Shown: positions 46,461 through 55,253 of the stretch, one piece after another
Numbering within the stretch: position 1 is the first letter of the stretch
Layout: the number at the start of each line of letters is the position of its first letter
Origin: Saccharopolyspora thermophila
GTDB lineage: Bacteria; Actinomycetota; Actinomycetes; Mycobacteriales; Pseudonocardiaceae
Length of the DNA: 64,000 bases
Assembly (NCBI RefSeq): GCF_014646075.1
Contig: NZ_BMMT01000001.1
Location: 186,001-250,000, forward strand
Direction of reading: 5' to 3'
The notes under the pieces: model-generated
What the model was told of the DNA's origin: nothing
What the model saw: the letters and a program-made list of their open reading frames with translations, nothing else
Database searches by the model: none
Program-made: the position numbers and the translations under genes

Positions 46461-46476
46461 GTGTAACACTGTACTG
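46441..46476. promoter_or_regulatory. Overlapping divergent promoters and TetR operator
   Basis: TGACA-CTGCGA-TGTCA (46444-46459) and GTGT-A-ACAC (46461-46469) are overlapping inverted repeats. TACAGT for the left gene and TAACAC for the right gene overlap and each lie 7 nt from their start codons. One bound regulator would silence both directions. Confidence 0.5.
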
Positions 46477-48120
46477 GTGAGCGGCCTGATCGAGCACACC
46501 CTCCGCGGCAGCTGGACCCCATCGGGTGCCGCCGCGGCGCCGTTGTCCCCGCACGCCCTGCGCTGGCTGCGCCAGCGCATCGGGCTGGCCGAGACCACGA
46601 CGCCGGCGGTGCCCGCGTCGCTGGTGGAGGCGCCCGCGAGCGCACTGCCGGACGCGGCCCGCGCCGAGCTGGCGGATCTGATCGGCGAGCAGCACGTGCG
46701 CACCGACGCCGCGGCCCGCCTGGGACGAGCAGGCGGCATGTCCTACACCGACCTCGTGCGCCGCCGCAGCAGCGCGGAGTTCGCGGTGCCCGACGCCGTG
46801 CTCCTGCCAGCCGACCCGGAGCTGGTGCAGCGGGTTCTGGAGGTCTGCGTCCGGCACGACGTCGCGGTGGTGCCCTTCGGCGGCGGCACCTCGGTGGTCG
46901 GTGGCGTCGATGCGCTGCGCGGCGGGAAGACCGCCGTGGTCGCGCTCGACCTGGCCCGCCTGGACCGTCTGGTCTTGCTCGACCCCGGTTCGCGGATCGC
47001 CGTGCTGCAGGCCGGGATGCGCGCCGCGGAAGCGGAATCCCTGCTGGCCGCACAGGGTTTCACCCTCGGCCACTTCCCGCAGTCCTTCGAGCGCGCCACC
47101 ATCGGCGGGTTCGCCGCGACCCGCTCGGCGGGCCAGGCGTCGGCGGGCTACGGGCGCTTCGAGGACATGGTGGAGGGCGTGCGGCTGGCCACTCCGGTGG
47201 GTGAGTGGCGGATCGGTGTGGCGCCCGCGTCGGCCGCGGGCCCCGACCTGCGGCAGCTGGCGATCGGCAGCGAAGGCGCGCTCGGCGTGATCACCGAGGT
47301 CGCGCTGCGGGTGCGCCCGGCTCCCGCGTACAGCAGGTACGAGGCGGTCGTGGTCGACGGCTGGCAGGCGGGGCTCGACGCGGTCCGCGCGCTGGCGCAG
47401 GGCCGGGTGCTGGCCGACGTCACCCGGTTGTCCGATGTGGAGGAAACCGCGGTGCAGTTCGAGCTTGCCGGTTCGACCAAGGCACGCGCCCTGCGAACAC
47501 TGCTGCGCGCCAGCGGGGTCCGCCAGCCGTGCCTGCTGGTGCTCGGCTGGGACGCGGCGTCGCGCGACGAGCTCCGGCGGCGCCGGGCCGCGGCCGCGCG
47601 AGCGCTGCGTGGCTTCCGGGCGGTGCGGCTGGGACGCCCGGTCGGCGAGTCCTGGCGGGCGCACCGGTTCTCCGGACCCCGGCAGCGCGACGCGCTGCTG
47701 GACCGCGGAGTCTGCGTGGAGACGCTGGAAACCGCCGCGCACTGGAGCGGGCTGAGCGAACTGCGGTCTGCGGTGCGGACCGCGCTGCACCGCAGCCTGC
47801 GGGTCGACGGCCGGGCGCCGGTCGTGATGTGCCACGTTTCGCACGCCTACGAAACGGGTGCCTCGCTGTACTTCACGGTGCTCGCCGCCCGCGACGAGCA
47901 GGACCCGATCGGCCAGTGGCGGCGGGCGAAGCACGCGGCCTGCGACGCCATCGCCGGGCGCGGCACGATCACGCACCACCACGCCGTCGGCGCCGACCAC
48001 CTGCCGTGGTTGGGCGCGGAGATCGGCGACGTCGGCACGGCGGTGCTGGCGGCGGCCAAGGACGCCGTCGACCCGACCGGCATCCTCAACCCCGGCAAGC
48101 TCATCCGGCCAGCGCGGTGA
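46477..48120 (+). CDS. FAD-binding oxidase related to alkyl-DHAP synthase
   Basis: 547-residue flavoprotein of the VAO/GlcD family. The FAD domain has VPFGGGTSVVGGVDAL, HFPQSFERATIGGFAATRSAGQASAGYGRFEDMV and IGSEGALGVITEVALR; the C-terminus has CHVSHAYETGASLYFT and ITHHHAVGADHLPWL, close to the SHHHGVG motif of alkylglycerone-phosphate synthases. Together with GlpD this hints at ether-lipid or glycerolipid chemistry around dihydroxyacetone phosphate. GTG 46477 is preferred; ATG 46459 is also in frame. It overlaps the convergent GNAT gene by 20 nt. Confidence 0.85.
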   Translation: MSGLIEHTLRGSWTPSGAAAAPLSPHALRWLRQRIGLAETTTPAVPASLVEAPASALPDAARAELADLIGEQHVRTDAAARLGRAGGMSYTDLVRRRSSAEFAVPDAVLLPADPELVQRVLEVCVRHDVAVVPFGGGTSVVGGVDALRGGKTAVVALDLARLDRLVLLDPGSRIAVLQAGMRAAEAESLLAAQGFTLGHFPQSFERATIGGFAATRSAGQASAGYGRFEDMVEGVRLATPVGEWRIGVAPASAAGPDLRQLAIGSEGALGVITEVALRVRPAPAYSRYEAVVVDGWQAGLDAVRALAQGRVLADVTRLSDVEETAVQFELAGSTKARALRTLLRASGVRQPCLLVLGWDAASRDELRRRRAAAARALRGFRAVRLGRPVGESWRAHRFSGPRQRDALLDRGVCVETLETAAHWSGLSELRSAVRTALHRSLRVDGRAPVVMCHVSHAYETGASLYFTVLAARDEQDPIGQWRRAKHAACDAIAGRGTITHHHAVGADHLPWLGAEIGDVGTAVLAAAKDAVDPTGILNPGKLIRPAR

Positions 48121-48838
48121 TCGAGCGGTAGCGGAAGCCGAGCCTGCGGTACACCTTCAGCGCGGGCGCGTTGTCCGCGTCGACCATCAGCGCCACCGCG
48201 CCCTCGCGCGCGAGTTCCCGGGCCAGGAACGCGCACACCTGCGTCGACAGGCCGGTGCCGCGGTGGTCCGGGTGTGTCGCCACGCCGGAGATGAAGCGCA
48301 GCCCGGGCGCGGGCCAGGAGTCGCCGCCGACCGCCACCAGCGTGCCGTCGGCGTCGCGGACCCCGGCCCAGCGCCGTGCCCCGGGGTCGTCGGGGAACAC
48401 GTAGGAGCGCGGGTTGGCCTTGTGCAGCAGGCTGCTGATCGCCTGCTCGTCGTCCGGGGACAGCCACTCGACCCGCGGCGTCGGCGCGGTCGGCGGTTCG
48501 GCGGCCAGATGCATCCACCCGAAGGTCGCCCGCACGTCGAGGCCGAGGAGCCGGCCGACGCGGTGGGCGAGCGCGGTGCTGGCCAGCGGCCGCAACTTCG
48601 GGCTGTCCAGGGCGGGGAGCACCCGCGCGAGCAGCTCCGCGGCGTCGTCGGCGGTGCCGGTGAACAGTAGGCGGTCGTTGCGGTTGAGCGCGGGCGCGAA
48701 CACGGCGACCGCGCTGCCGTGGCGCCACGCGGACCCGGCCGCGTGCGGATAGTCCGGCAGCAGCGCCTGCGCGCCCCAGCGCACCAGCAGGTCATCGGTG
48801 GCGGCGATGACCTCGTCGGCGGAATGCAACTCGTGCAT
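48101..48838 (-). CDS. GNAT-family N-acetyltransferase
   Basis: 245-residue protein. The C-terminal half is a GNAT domain (LVAVGGDSWPAPGLRFISGVATHPDHRGTGLSTQVCAFLARE, the acetyl-CoA loop HRGTGL, then NAPALKVYRRLGFRY). The N-terminal half (about 1-115) is a separate unknown domain. It transfers acetyl groups to an unknown amine. It overlaps the flavoprotein gene tail-to-tail by 20 nt. Confidence 0.87.
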   Translation of the reverse strand: MHELHSADEVIAATDDLLVRWGAQALLPDYPHAAGSAWRHGSAVAVFAPALNRNDRLLFTGTADDAAELLARVLPALDSPKLRPLASTALAHRVGRLLGLDVRATFGWMHLAAEPPTAPTPRVEWLSPDDEQAISSLLHKANPRSYVFPDDPGARRWAGVRDADGTLVAVGGDSWPAPGLRFISGVATHPDHRGTGLSTQVCAFLARELAREGAVALMVDADNAPALKVYRRLGFRYRSITALAG

Positions 48839-48919
48839 GCCTCGATCATGCCGCGCGCATTCCCCGCGGTGGAAAGGGTTTTCGCGCAGCCCAGCCGGTG
48901 CCCCAGCGCCGGGTGGCGG

Positions 48920-49303
48920 TCACTTCCTGCGGCGCGGGCGGAAGCTCACCGAGAAGCGTGGTTTCTCCAGGGCGGTCTGCAGCGCCGCACGCGCCTCCTT
49001 GACCACCTCGACCGCCTCGTCGACCTGGGCCGTGGTGGCGCGGTTGGGCGTCGGCTTGCCCCTGACCTGGAACCAGCGCTCGTCCCACAGCCCCTTGACG
49101 GCCTCTTTCCACTCCTGCAGCACGAACTCGACGACTTCGTCGCGCTTCTTCTCGGCCTCCTCGCGGCGCTGTCGCGCGGCCGCGACCACCTCGCCGAGTT
49201 CGCGCACCCGCTCGGTCTCGTGCCTGCGCATCCGCTCCGTCGCGGCGTCCGCCAGCCCGGTGATCTCCCGGTAGCGCACCGACGCCGGGGTCTGCTCAGT
49301 CAC
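48920..49303 (-). CDS. Coiled-coil protein of the FtsK cassette
   Basis: 127-residue, highly charged helical protein with a long predicted coiled coil (about 30-72, ELGEVVAAARQRREEAEKKRDEVVEFVLQEWKEAVKGLW) and a basic C-terminus (RFSVSFRPRRRK). It has no membrane segment. Its start lies inside the end of the FtsK-like gene (8-nt overlap), so production is coupled to that ATPase. No family recognised; it may be an adaptor or DNA-binding partner. Confidence 0.75.
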   Translation of the reverse strand: MTEQTPASVRYREITGLADAATERMRRHETERVRELGEVVAAARQRREEAEKKRDEVVEFVLQEWKEAVKGLWDERWFQVRGKPTPNRATTAQVDEAVEVVKEARAALQTALEKPRFSVSFRPRRRK

Positions 49304-52127
49304 CGGCTTCCTCCCGGATCTCGTGCCGCAGGTCGGGTGCCGAGCGCTGGGCGGGCACCGCGGGCGCGGGCTCCGGCCCGCCGAGGTCGAACGGCAGCAC
49401 CACCTCCGGCCGGGAGTGCACCGCCCGGTCGAAGAACAGCCCGCGCCGTTCCCGCGGCGACCAGCTGACCATCTGACCGGCCGCGAACTGCGACAACTCC
49501 TGCCCGTGCACGTCGAACGCGACCCACGCGCCGATGTCGTCGACCGGTCCCATGCTGAGGGTGTTCTTCACCCGCTGGACGCTGCGCCACCAGCCCACGA
49601 CGTGCACCCGCAGCTCCGGGCCCTGCTTGAGGATCTTCCGCAGGTGGTCGAGCCCGCTCGTGCGGGTCGTCGGGTCCTTGCGCTCCAGCGTCGTCTGCGC
49701 CGCGTCGGCCGCGTAGAGCACCAGGACGTGGGGCACGTCCAGACCGGTGCGCTGGTCGATCTTCGCGGCCACCTCCGCCAGCGCGCCCTCGATGTCGTCC
49801 AGGCCCACCAGGTCCACGTCGTGGCCGTGGCCGCGCAGCGCCTCGACGACAGCCCGCACGTCGTGGTCGACGTCGTCCAGCAGGCCCGCCACGGTGAACT
49901 TGATGTCACCCGGCACGTGCTGCCGGGCCAGCGACAGTGCCGCCGCGCCCAGCACGCTCGTCGCGTCCCGCCGGACCGAGCCGATCACCGCGATGTTGCG
50001 GCCCGGTGAGCGGGCCAGCCGCACCGCCGCCGCGGTGCCGTTGACGTCGATGATCTGCCCCAGCAGCGCCTTGGGCGTGGACACCGGGGCGCGCAACCGC
50101 GCGTAGTCGTCCAGCGCGGACAGCACCGGCAGGTTCGAGCCGTCGAACAACCGCGGCGGCCTCGCGCCGGGAGGAAGCCGCCGCCACAGCTTCTCCTGCA
50201 GCGCGTCGAAGGTGCCCCTGGCCGTGGCGTCCGGGATGCGGGCGATCACGTTGCCGTGCTTGACGCCGGACTCGTGGTTGACCACCGCGTGCCAGCGCGG
50301 CAGCTCCAGTGCCGCCTGGTTCTGCTCGGCCAGCACCCGCCGCGCCTTCGGCAGCGCGATCCGCAGGATGAACTGCTCGAAGATGGCCGGTTTGCCCCAG
50401 AACGCCTCGATGCCCGACACGTCCTGGCTGGCCAGCACCAGGTGGATGCCCTGTGACCGGCCGCGGCGGGCGACGTCCTCCAGCAGCGCGGTGGCCTGCG
50501 CGGTCACCGGGTCGCGTTCGGCGAACAGGTACTGGAACTCGTCGATCACCGCGACGATCCGCGGCCACCGGCCGGTCGGGTCCTCGGCGCGCAGCTCCTC
50601 CAGCTTGGTGACCTCGTGCTTCTTGGCGGCTTCCGCGCGGCGGCGCATCTCGTCGGACAGAAACCGCAGCAGCGCCAACCCGAACTCGCGGTCGGTGTTG
50701 ACGTTCACCCCGACCAGCTGCGCGTGCGGCAGCCAGCTCGGGTCCCGCCTGCCCGGTGTGAACTGGGCGAACGACACGCCTTCCTTGAAGTCCAGCAGGT
50801 ACAGCTCCAGCTCGTCGGGCGAGTAGCGGGCGGCCAGCCCGCCGAGCATGCCGTACAGGAAGTTCGTCTTGCCGGAGCCGCTGGGCCCGCCGATCAGGGT
50901 GTGCGGGCTGCTGTCGCCGAGGGTGACCCACACCGGTTCGCCCTCGCTGAACCCGACCGGCGCCTGCAGGCCCGAGGCCGACCTGTGCGTCCAGAACTCG
51001 CTCGGCACCAGGTCCTGGAACGTGCGCACCCGGGCGCGGCGGGCCAGGAACGCCTCGGCGATCGCCGCGCACGCCCGGGTCACCTCGGCCCGCGACGGCG
51101 AGTCGTCCAGCTGCACCACGGCGTGCTCGCCGGTCATGCTGGTGCGCGCCCGGTTCTCACCGAGCAGCGTGATCGACTCGATGGCGCTGTTCACGCTCAG
51201 CGGCAAATCGACAAGGATGAGCACCACGCCGCAGGCCGGCCCGTTGCGGGCGATGCGCAGCAGCTGGTGGTGCTGCTCGTCGCGCAGCGGTTCGTTGTTG
51301 CCGAACAGCACCGCGATCCGCCACGGTTCCGAGCGGTGCCCGTTCTCGGCGGCGAGTGAGCGCAGCGACGGGTGGCCCCCGTCGGCCAGCGCGGTGTTGT
51401 GGATCCGCCGGATGTGGTCGGACAGCGACTCCAGCATCTCGTCCAACCGCGTCGGGTCGTGCGCGGTGAGCAGCCCGGCCCGGGCCAGCGGGTGCAGGCC
51501 GGGCAGAGTGCCGGTCAGCTGCGCGACGTCCCACACGTGGATGCGGACCATGCCGGGCGGGAAGTGGCTGAGCATCCGCAGCAGCAGGTTCTGCACCAGC
51601 GCCTCGGCCGGTTCCGGGTCCTTGCGGGTGGCGGTGGTGATCCGCAGGTGCGACTCGTCCAGCAGCGGCACCGCGGCCGGGAACGGTTGCGGGTTCGGGG
51701 AGTCCGGGAACGTCGCGGTGCCGATGCGCCACAGCCCGGGCGGGGTCGTGGCGTCCTGCGCGCCGATCTGCCCGAGCCACTCCGGCCAGGGCCGGCCCGC
51801 GGTGCCGGGTGCGGCGTCGGCCACCAGCGCGGTGAGCTGATCGGGGCCCTGCGCGCTCCACTCGGCGAAGATCTCCTCGCGGACCCGCTGCGCCTCCCGC
51901 AGTGCGGCGGCGAAGTGGGGATCGCCGGGCGGGGCGATCTCGTCCGGTTCGCGTTCCGCCGCGGCGACGCCCTGCTGCGCGATGCGCAGCGCGTACTCCT
52001 GCTGGGCGCACTCCGCGACGACCCGGTCGTGCTCGTTCTCCGCGGCGCCGAGCGCGGTGCCGACGCTCGAGCGCAGGCGCTCGAAGGCTGCTTCGACGCG
52101 ACTCCGCCGCTCGTTGCGTTTACCCAC
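49296..52127 (-). CDS. FtsK/SpoIIIE-domain ATPase, EccC-like layout, soluble
   Basis: 943-residue ATPase without membrane segments. Residues 1-60 form a coiled coil; 150-370 look like a degenerate ATPase domain (EALVQNLLLRMLSHFPPGMVRIHV); 395-660 are an active FtsK/SpoIIIE domain with Walker A GGPSGSGKT (413-421), LYLLDFKEG, Walker B IVAVIDE (524-530) and VLASQDV; 690-900 look like a third, degenerate domain (RNIAVIGSVRRDATSVLGAAALSLA). This three-module plan resembles EccC, the motor of type VII secretion, but the anchor is missing. Small helical proteins are encoded just upstream. It could move protein or DNA; role unknown. Confidence 0.85.
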   Translation of the reverse strand: MGKRNERRSRVEAAFERLRSSVGTALGAAENEHDRVVAECAQQEYALRIAQQGVAAAEREPDEIAPPGDPHFAAALREAQRVREEIFAEWSAQGPDQLTALVADAAPGTAGRPWPEWLGQIGAQDATTPPGLWRIGTATFPDSPNPQPFPAAVPLLDESHLRITTATRKDPEPAEALVQNLLLRMLSHFPPGMVRIHVWDVAQLTGTLPGLHPLARAGLLTAHDPTRLDEMLESLSDHIRRIHNTALADGGHPSLRSLAAENGHRSEPWRIAVLFGNNEPLRDEQHHQLLRIARNGPACGVVLILVDLPLSVNSAIESITLLGENRARTSMTGEHAVVQLDDSPSRAEVTRACAAIAEAFLARRARVRTFQDLVPSEFWTHRSASGLQAPVGFSEGEPVWVTLGDSSPHTLIGGPSGSGKTNFLYGMLGGLAARYSPDELELYLLDFKEGVSFAQFTPGRRDPSWLPHAQLVGVNVNTDREFGLALLRFLSDEMRRRAEAAKKHEVTKLEELRAEDPTGRWPRIVAVIDEFQYLFAERDPVTAQATALLEDVARRGRSQGIHLVLASQDVSGIEAFWGKPAIFEQFILRIALPKARRVLAEQNQAALELPRWHAVVNHESGVKHGNVIARIPDATARGTFDALQEKLWRRLPPGARPPRLFDGSNLPVLSALDDYARLRAPVSTPKALLGQIIDVNGTAAAVRLARSPGRNIAVIGSVRRDATSVLGAAALSLARQHVPGDIKFTVAGLLDDVDHDVRAVVEALRGHGHDVDLVGLDDIEGALAEVAAKIDQRTGLDVPHVLVLYAADAAQTTLERKDPTTRTSGLDHLRKILKQGPELRVHVVGWWRSVQRVKNTLSMGPVDDIGAWVAFDVHGQELSQFAAGQMVSWSPRERRGLFFDRAVHSRPEVVLPFDLGGPEPAPAVPAQRSAPDLRHEIREEAGD

Positions 52128-52264
52128 ACCCCACCTCGGAACGATGTGTTACGGACCGTGAGCAAAGTACCACCCGGAGGCGCGTCGAGCAGGACCCATG
52201 TGGGCCGGTCCACGTGGTGGAATTCGGCGCAGTGCGGGGCCGAACGCCGGATCACCCGGCTGCA

Positions 52265-52516
52265 CTAGAGGCGGGTGACGAAGTCGCGCAGCGTGTCCGT
52301 GACGTGCTCCAGCATGCCCTGGATTCGCTCGACCTGGTCGTCCGCGCGGTGCAGGCCCGGTGGTACCACGGTCTCCGGATGGTCGGGGTCGAGCTTGGTC
52401 AGCGCCCGCTCCGCCTCGGTCAGCGCCGTGCGGCAGGTGACCAGGTGGGTGCCTGCTTCAGCCAGACGCTCCTCGACGGCCCGGATCGCCTGGGCCAGTT
52501 CCTCCAGTGCCGACAC
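52265..52516 (-). CDS. Small helical protein B of the FtsK cassette
   Basis: 83-residue, two-helix protein (about 2-40, LEELAQAIRAVEERLAEAGTHL, and 55-82, ADDQVERIQGMLEHVTDTLRDF) with a Pro-rich turn (DPDHPETVVPPG). The size resembles WXG100 proteins, but no W-x-G is seen. The GTG start is 4 nt after the stop of the preceding small gene, so the two are coupled. It is 137 nt upstream of the FtsK-like gene. Confidence 0.72.
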   Translation of the reverse strand: MSALEELAQAIRAVEERLAEAGTHLVTCRTALTEAERALTKLDPDHPETVVPPGLHRADDQVERIQGMLEHVTDTLRDFVTRL

Positions 52517-52520
52517 GGCG

Positions 52521-52781
52521 CTACAGCCGACCCGCGTAGCCCTCGGTGGAGGCGATGGTCGCCTGGAGCGTGCCCTGCACCCCGTTGATGGTCTGCATGG
52601 CCTCGGCGAGCATCCCGTGCGCGTGCTGCATCTCCTCCTGGGTGCTGCCCTGCGTGGCCGACACCAGCGCCTGTTGCGCCTCCTCCAGCACCAGGTTGGT
52701 CTGCTGCAGGGCGGCGATGCCCTCCTGCATCTTCTGGTTGGCCAACGCGATGCCTGCGCGAACTTCTTCCACGCCCGCCAT
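52521..52781 (-). CDS. Small helical protein A of the FtsK cassette
   Basis: 86-residue, Gln/Ala-rich protein that should form a two-helix hairpin (about 3-40 and 47-80; VRAGIALANQKMQEGIAALQ, then HGMLAEAMQTINGVQGTLQA). It has the size of WXG100/ESAT-6 proteins without the W-x-G turn. It could be a substrate, adaptor or structural subunit for the nearby ATPase. The ATG at 52781 is the sensible start; the longer frame reads through the promoter. Confidence 0.75.
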   Translation of the reverse strand: MAGVEEVRAGIALANQKMQEGIAALQQTNLVLEEAQQALVSATQGSTQEEMQHAHGMLAEAMQTINGVQGTLQATIASTEGYAGRL

Positions 52782-52919
52782 CTGGTTTCCGGACCTCCGA
52801 GGTGCACGAGCCTGCTGCTGTACTGGTCCACACAAGTTAGCGCCCGGCACCGCCCCGCCCGCAGGCAGGTCGGCACCGTTGAGCATCGCCCGGTCGCGGT
52901 GCGTGACCGGCCCCGCGCC

Positions 52920-53738
52920 TCAGTGCCGGCCAGCCACGTCCACAGTGGAATCCGTGACGGCGGAGACCTCGATGGCGGCCACGCCGGACGGCGGCATCGG
53001 CGCGGCCGCCCAGCGGGCCACCGCGCGGCCCTGCTCGACCCGCACCCGCGTCCAGCCGTTGCCGCCGAGCGCGGCGGTCGCGGCCGCCACGACCTCCTGC
53101 GGCTCGCCCACCGCCGGCCCGAGATCCATGGCGACCTGCACCACCGGCGGGTCGATCGTGTACTCGGTGATCAGCGCGCTGCGGGACAGTCGGCTGGCCA
53201 CCGCGCGCGCCGGCCACTCCGCGCCCGCGCGGCGCTCGGTGACCACGTCCACCAGCAGCCGCAGACGCGGCCGCGGCCTGCCCTGCTCGTCGACGTCCCC
53301 GATGCCTGCCGGGATCTGGGCGGCCGGCTCGTCGGGGTCGTCCGAACGGCCGAACAGGACCGGACCGCCGGCCCACGCCTCGACCAGAATCCGCTCGCCG
53401 CCGACGACCAACGCCTCCACCAGGTCCGGGTGCTCCACGACCGTCCACGCCGTCGGGGGCTCGCAGGACACCCGGTGCCGCGCGTAGTCCGGGCCGAGTT
53501 CGCGCAGGAAGTTCCGCACCGCGCGAGACAGTCCGGCCACGTGGTGCCCGGTTTCCGCGCAGCGGCGGCTGATCGTCACCGACCAGCAGCCGGGTTCCTC
53601 GTCGGAGCAGTCCCCGGCCGCCACGATCCGGCCGCCGATCCGGTTCACCAGGTCGCGGCACGCGGCGTGCGCCGACCGGCCGTCGTCGGCCCCGACGACC
53701 ACGGTGATCAGCAGTTCGAGCTCGCTGTTCTCAGCCAT
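52920..53738 (-). CDS. Hypothetical two-domain protein at the head of the FtsK cassette
   Basis: 272-residue soluble protein that reads as two alpha/beta units (ELLITVVVGADDGRSAHAACRDLVNRIGG at the start; RPRLRLLVDVVTERRAGAEWPARAVASRLSRSALI later). No known family, signal peptide or membrane helix was recognised. ATG codons at 53738 and 53759 are possible. It is on the same strand as the downstream small helical genes (138-nt gap), consistent with one unit. Confidence 0.65.
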   Translation of the reverse strand: MAENSELELLITVVVGADDGRSAHAACRDLVNRIGGRIVAAGDCSDEEPGCWSVTISRRCAETGHHVAGLSRAVRNFLRELGPDYARHRVSCEPPTAWTVVEHPDLVEALVVGGERILVEAWAGGPVLFGRSDDPDEPAAQIPAGIGDVDEQGRPRPRLRLLVDVVTERRAGAEWPARAVASRLSRSALITEYTIDPPVVQVAMDLGPAVGEPQEVVAAATAALGGNGWTRVRVEQGRAVARWAAAPMPPSGVAAIEVSAVTDSTVDVAGRH

Positions 53739-53845
53739 CGCGGCAGGATTCTCCCGCATGATCACCGGGCGGCGGAATCTCTGCCCCGACAAGGACGCTG
53801 ACGTGCCGTACCCGTCGCCGGCGCCGCTGCCGGGCCGGGCGCCGA

Positions 53846-54172
53846 CTACTGGTTCGCGCTCTGGTCGAGGCCGTAGTAGTGGTAGAGGTTGCGGCCTTCC
53901 TCGTCGGAGAGGTGGCCGTGCTCGGCTTCAACCCGCGGGGCGTTCTTCACGAGGTCCTTCGTCACCCCCAGGTCGAGGCGGTTCTCGCCGGTGGTCGCGC
54001 CGTTGAGGGGGACGAAGGTCTCTCTGATGCCGAGCAGGCCGATCCGCACCGTGATCCACTCCGGCTGCAGCGTCGTGTCGTCGACGTAGACGTTGCCGAC
54101 CCGGCCGATCCGGTCCCCGTTGCGGTCGAACACCGGAGTGCCGATCAGGTCCTGCGCGCGCTCGACGTCCAT
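53846..54172 (-). CDS. PRC-barrel domain protein
   Basis: 108-residue protein with a PRC-barrel (about 5-75, AQDLIGTPVFDRNGDRIGRVGNVYVDDTTLQPEWITVRIG...ETFVPLNGA) and a C-terminal helix region ending NLYHYYGLD. PRC-barrels bind RNA or other macromolecules; stand-alone versions are common in actinobacteria with unknown function, often stress-induced. The ATG at 54172 has GAGG upstream. Confidence 0.88.
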   Translation of the reverse strand: MDVERAQDLIGTPVFDRNGDRIGRVGNVYVDDTTLQPEWITVRIGLLGIRETFVPLNGATTGENRLDLGVTKDLVKNAPRVEAEHGHLSDEEGRNLYHYYGLDQSANQ

Positions 54173-54380
54173 GGCAACCTCGCTCGTTCCACCCCCGTCC
54201 CGGCGGCCACCGCCGGGCGGCCGACGTACGCCGGCGTTCTCAAGCTGCCTGCGCCAGGGTGGGGCTGCAACTGCGCAAGCGACACGCCTCACCCGGTCGA
54301 GTATTAATGGCAGCTATTGTCGACGCGCACCGCTGACCGAGATGACGTGGATCGACTGCACTCGCGCGGAGACCACCCCG

Positions 54381-55184
54381 TCAGGTGTTGAGGGTGCGGC
54401 CGATGAAGGTGAGGACGTCGTTCATCACCTCGGCCTTGTTGGTCTCGTTGAACAGCTCGTGCCGCGCGCCCGGGTAGATGTGTTCGTGGAAGTCGTCGCC
54501 GCGGATCCGGTCGATGCCGGTGCGCGTGTCCGCCTCCGGCACCAGCTCGTCGTCCTCGCCGTGCACCCACAGCGTCGGCCTGTCCAGCGTCGGCCCCTCG
54601 TTGATCGCCAGCAGGCACTGGTCGATCGCCTGCAGAGTGGGGCGCCTGAACGGGCCGTGCCACACCAGCGGATCCGCCAGGTATGCGGCGCCCACCTCCG
54701 GGTCGCGGGACAGCGTCGCCGGGTCGATCGGGGTGTCCGGGATCTCGTCGTGCTCCAGCAGATCCAGCACATGCCAGGTGCCCAGCACCGGGGCGGACAG
54801 CACGACCGCCGCCAGGTGCTGCTGGTGGAGCTGCGCGTGGCGCGCCGCGAGCAGCCCGCCCATCGAGTGGCCGATCAGGACCACCGGGAGGTCCGGGTGC
54901 TCGGCGGTGACCCGCTGCCGCACGGTCTCCAGGTCGGCCACGATCGTCTCCGCGTCCTCGACGAGCACGCGCTCCCCGGGCGACCGCCCATGCCCGATAT
55001 GGTCCGGGGCCCACACCAGCGCCCGCGCGCCGACCAGCTGCTCGGCCACCCACTGGTACCGGCCGGAGTGCTCCCCGTAACCGTGCGCGATCAGCGCGAT
55101 CCAGCCGGGGTGGGGAGCCGACCACTCCCGCACCGCCAGCTCGCCATGACATCCGGTGATCTGTCGATCCGTTGGCTCGATCAT
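54381..55184 (-). CDS. Alpha/beta hydrolase, monoacylglycerol lipase-like
   Basis: 267-residue hydrolase of the Hydrolase_4 group. The oxyanion region is IAHGYGEHSGRYQWVAEQL, the nucleophile elbow is GHSMGG, and the acid and His are in HGEDDELVPEAD and GARHELFNE. Such enzymes hydrolyse monoacylglycerols or lysophospholipids. The ATG at 55184 is used. No signal peptide. Confidence 0.88.
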   Translation of the reverse strand: MIEPTDRQITGCHGELAVREWSAPHPGWIALIAHGYGEHSGRYQWVAEQLVGARALVWAPDHIGHGRSPGERVLVEDAETIVADLETVRQRVTAEHPDLPVVLIGHSMGGLLAARHAQLHQQHLAAVVLSAPVLGTWHVLDLLEHDEIPDTPIDPATLSRDPEVGAAYLADPLVWHGPFRRPTLQAIDQCLLAINEGPTLDRPTLWVHGEDDELVPEADTRTGIDRIRGDDFHEHIYPGARHELFNETNKAEVMNDVLTFIGRTLNT

Positions 55185-55253
55185 GCGATCACCCCAGCAC
55201 ATCCTGGACCCGGCGGGCCAGCGGACTGGCGCATTCCGTGGCCCGTGGGTGGC

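Noticed and set aside
44245-48000. 1251-codon minus-strand frame joining glpD with upstream sequence
   Set aside because: The real glpD starts at ATG 45825; upstream part is antisense to the flavoprotein and TetR reading frames.
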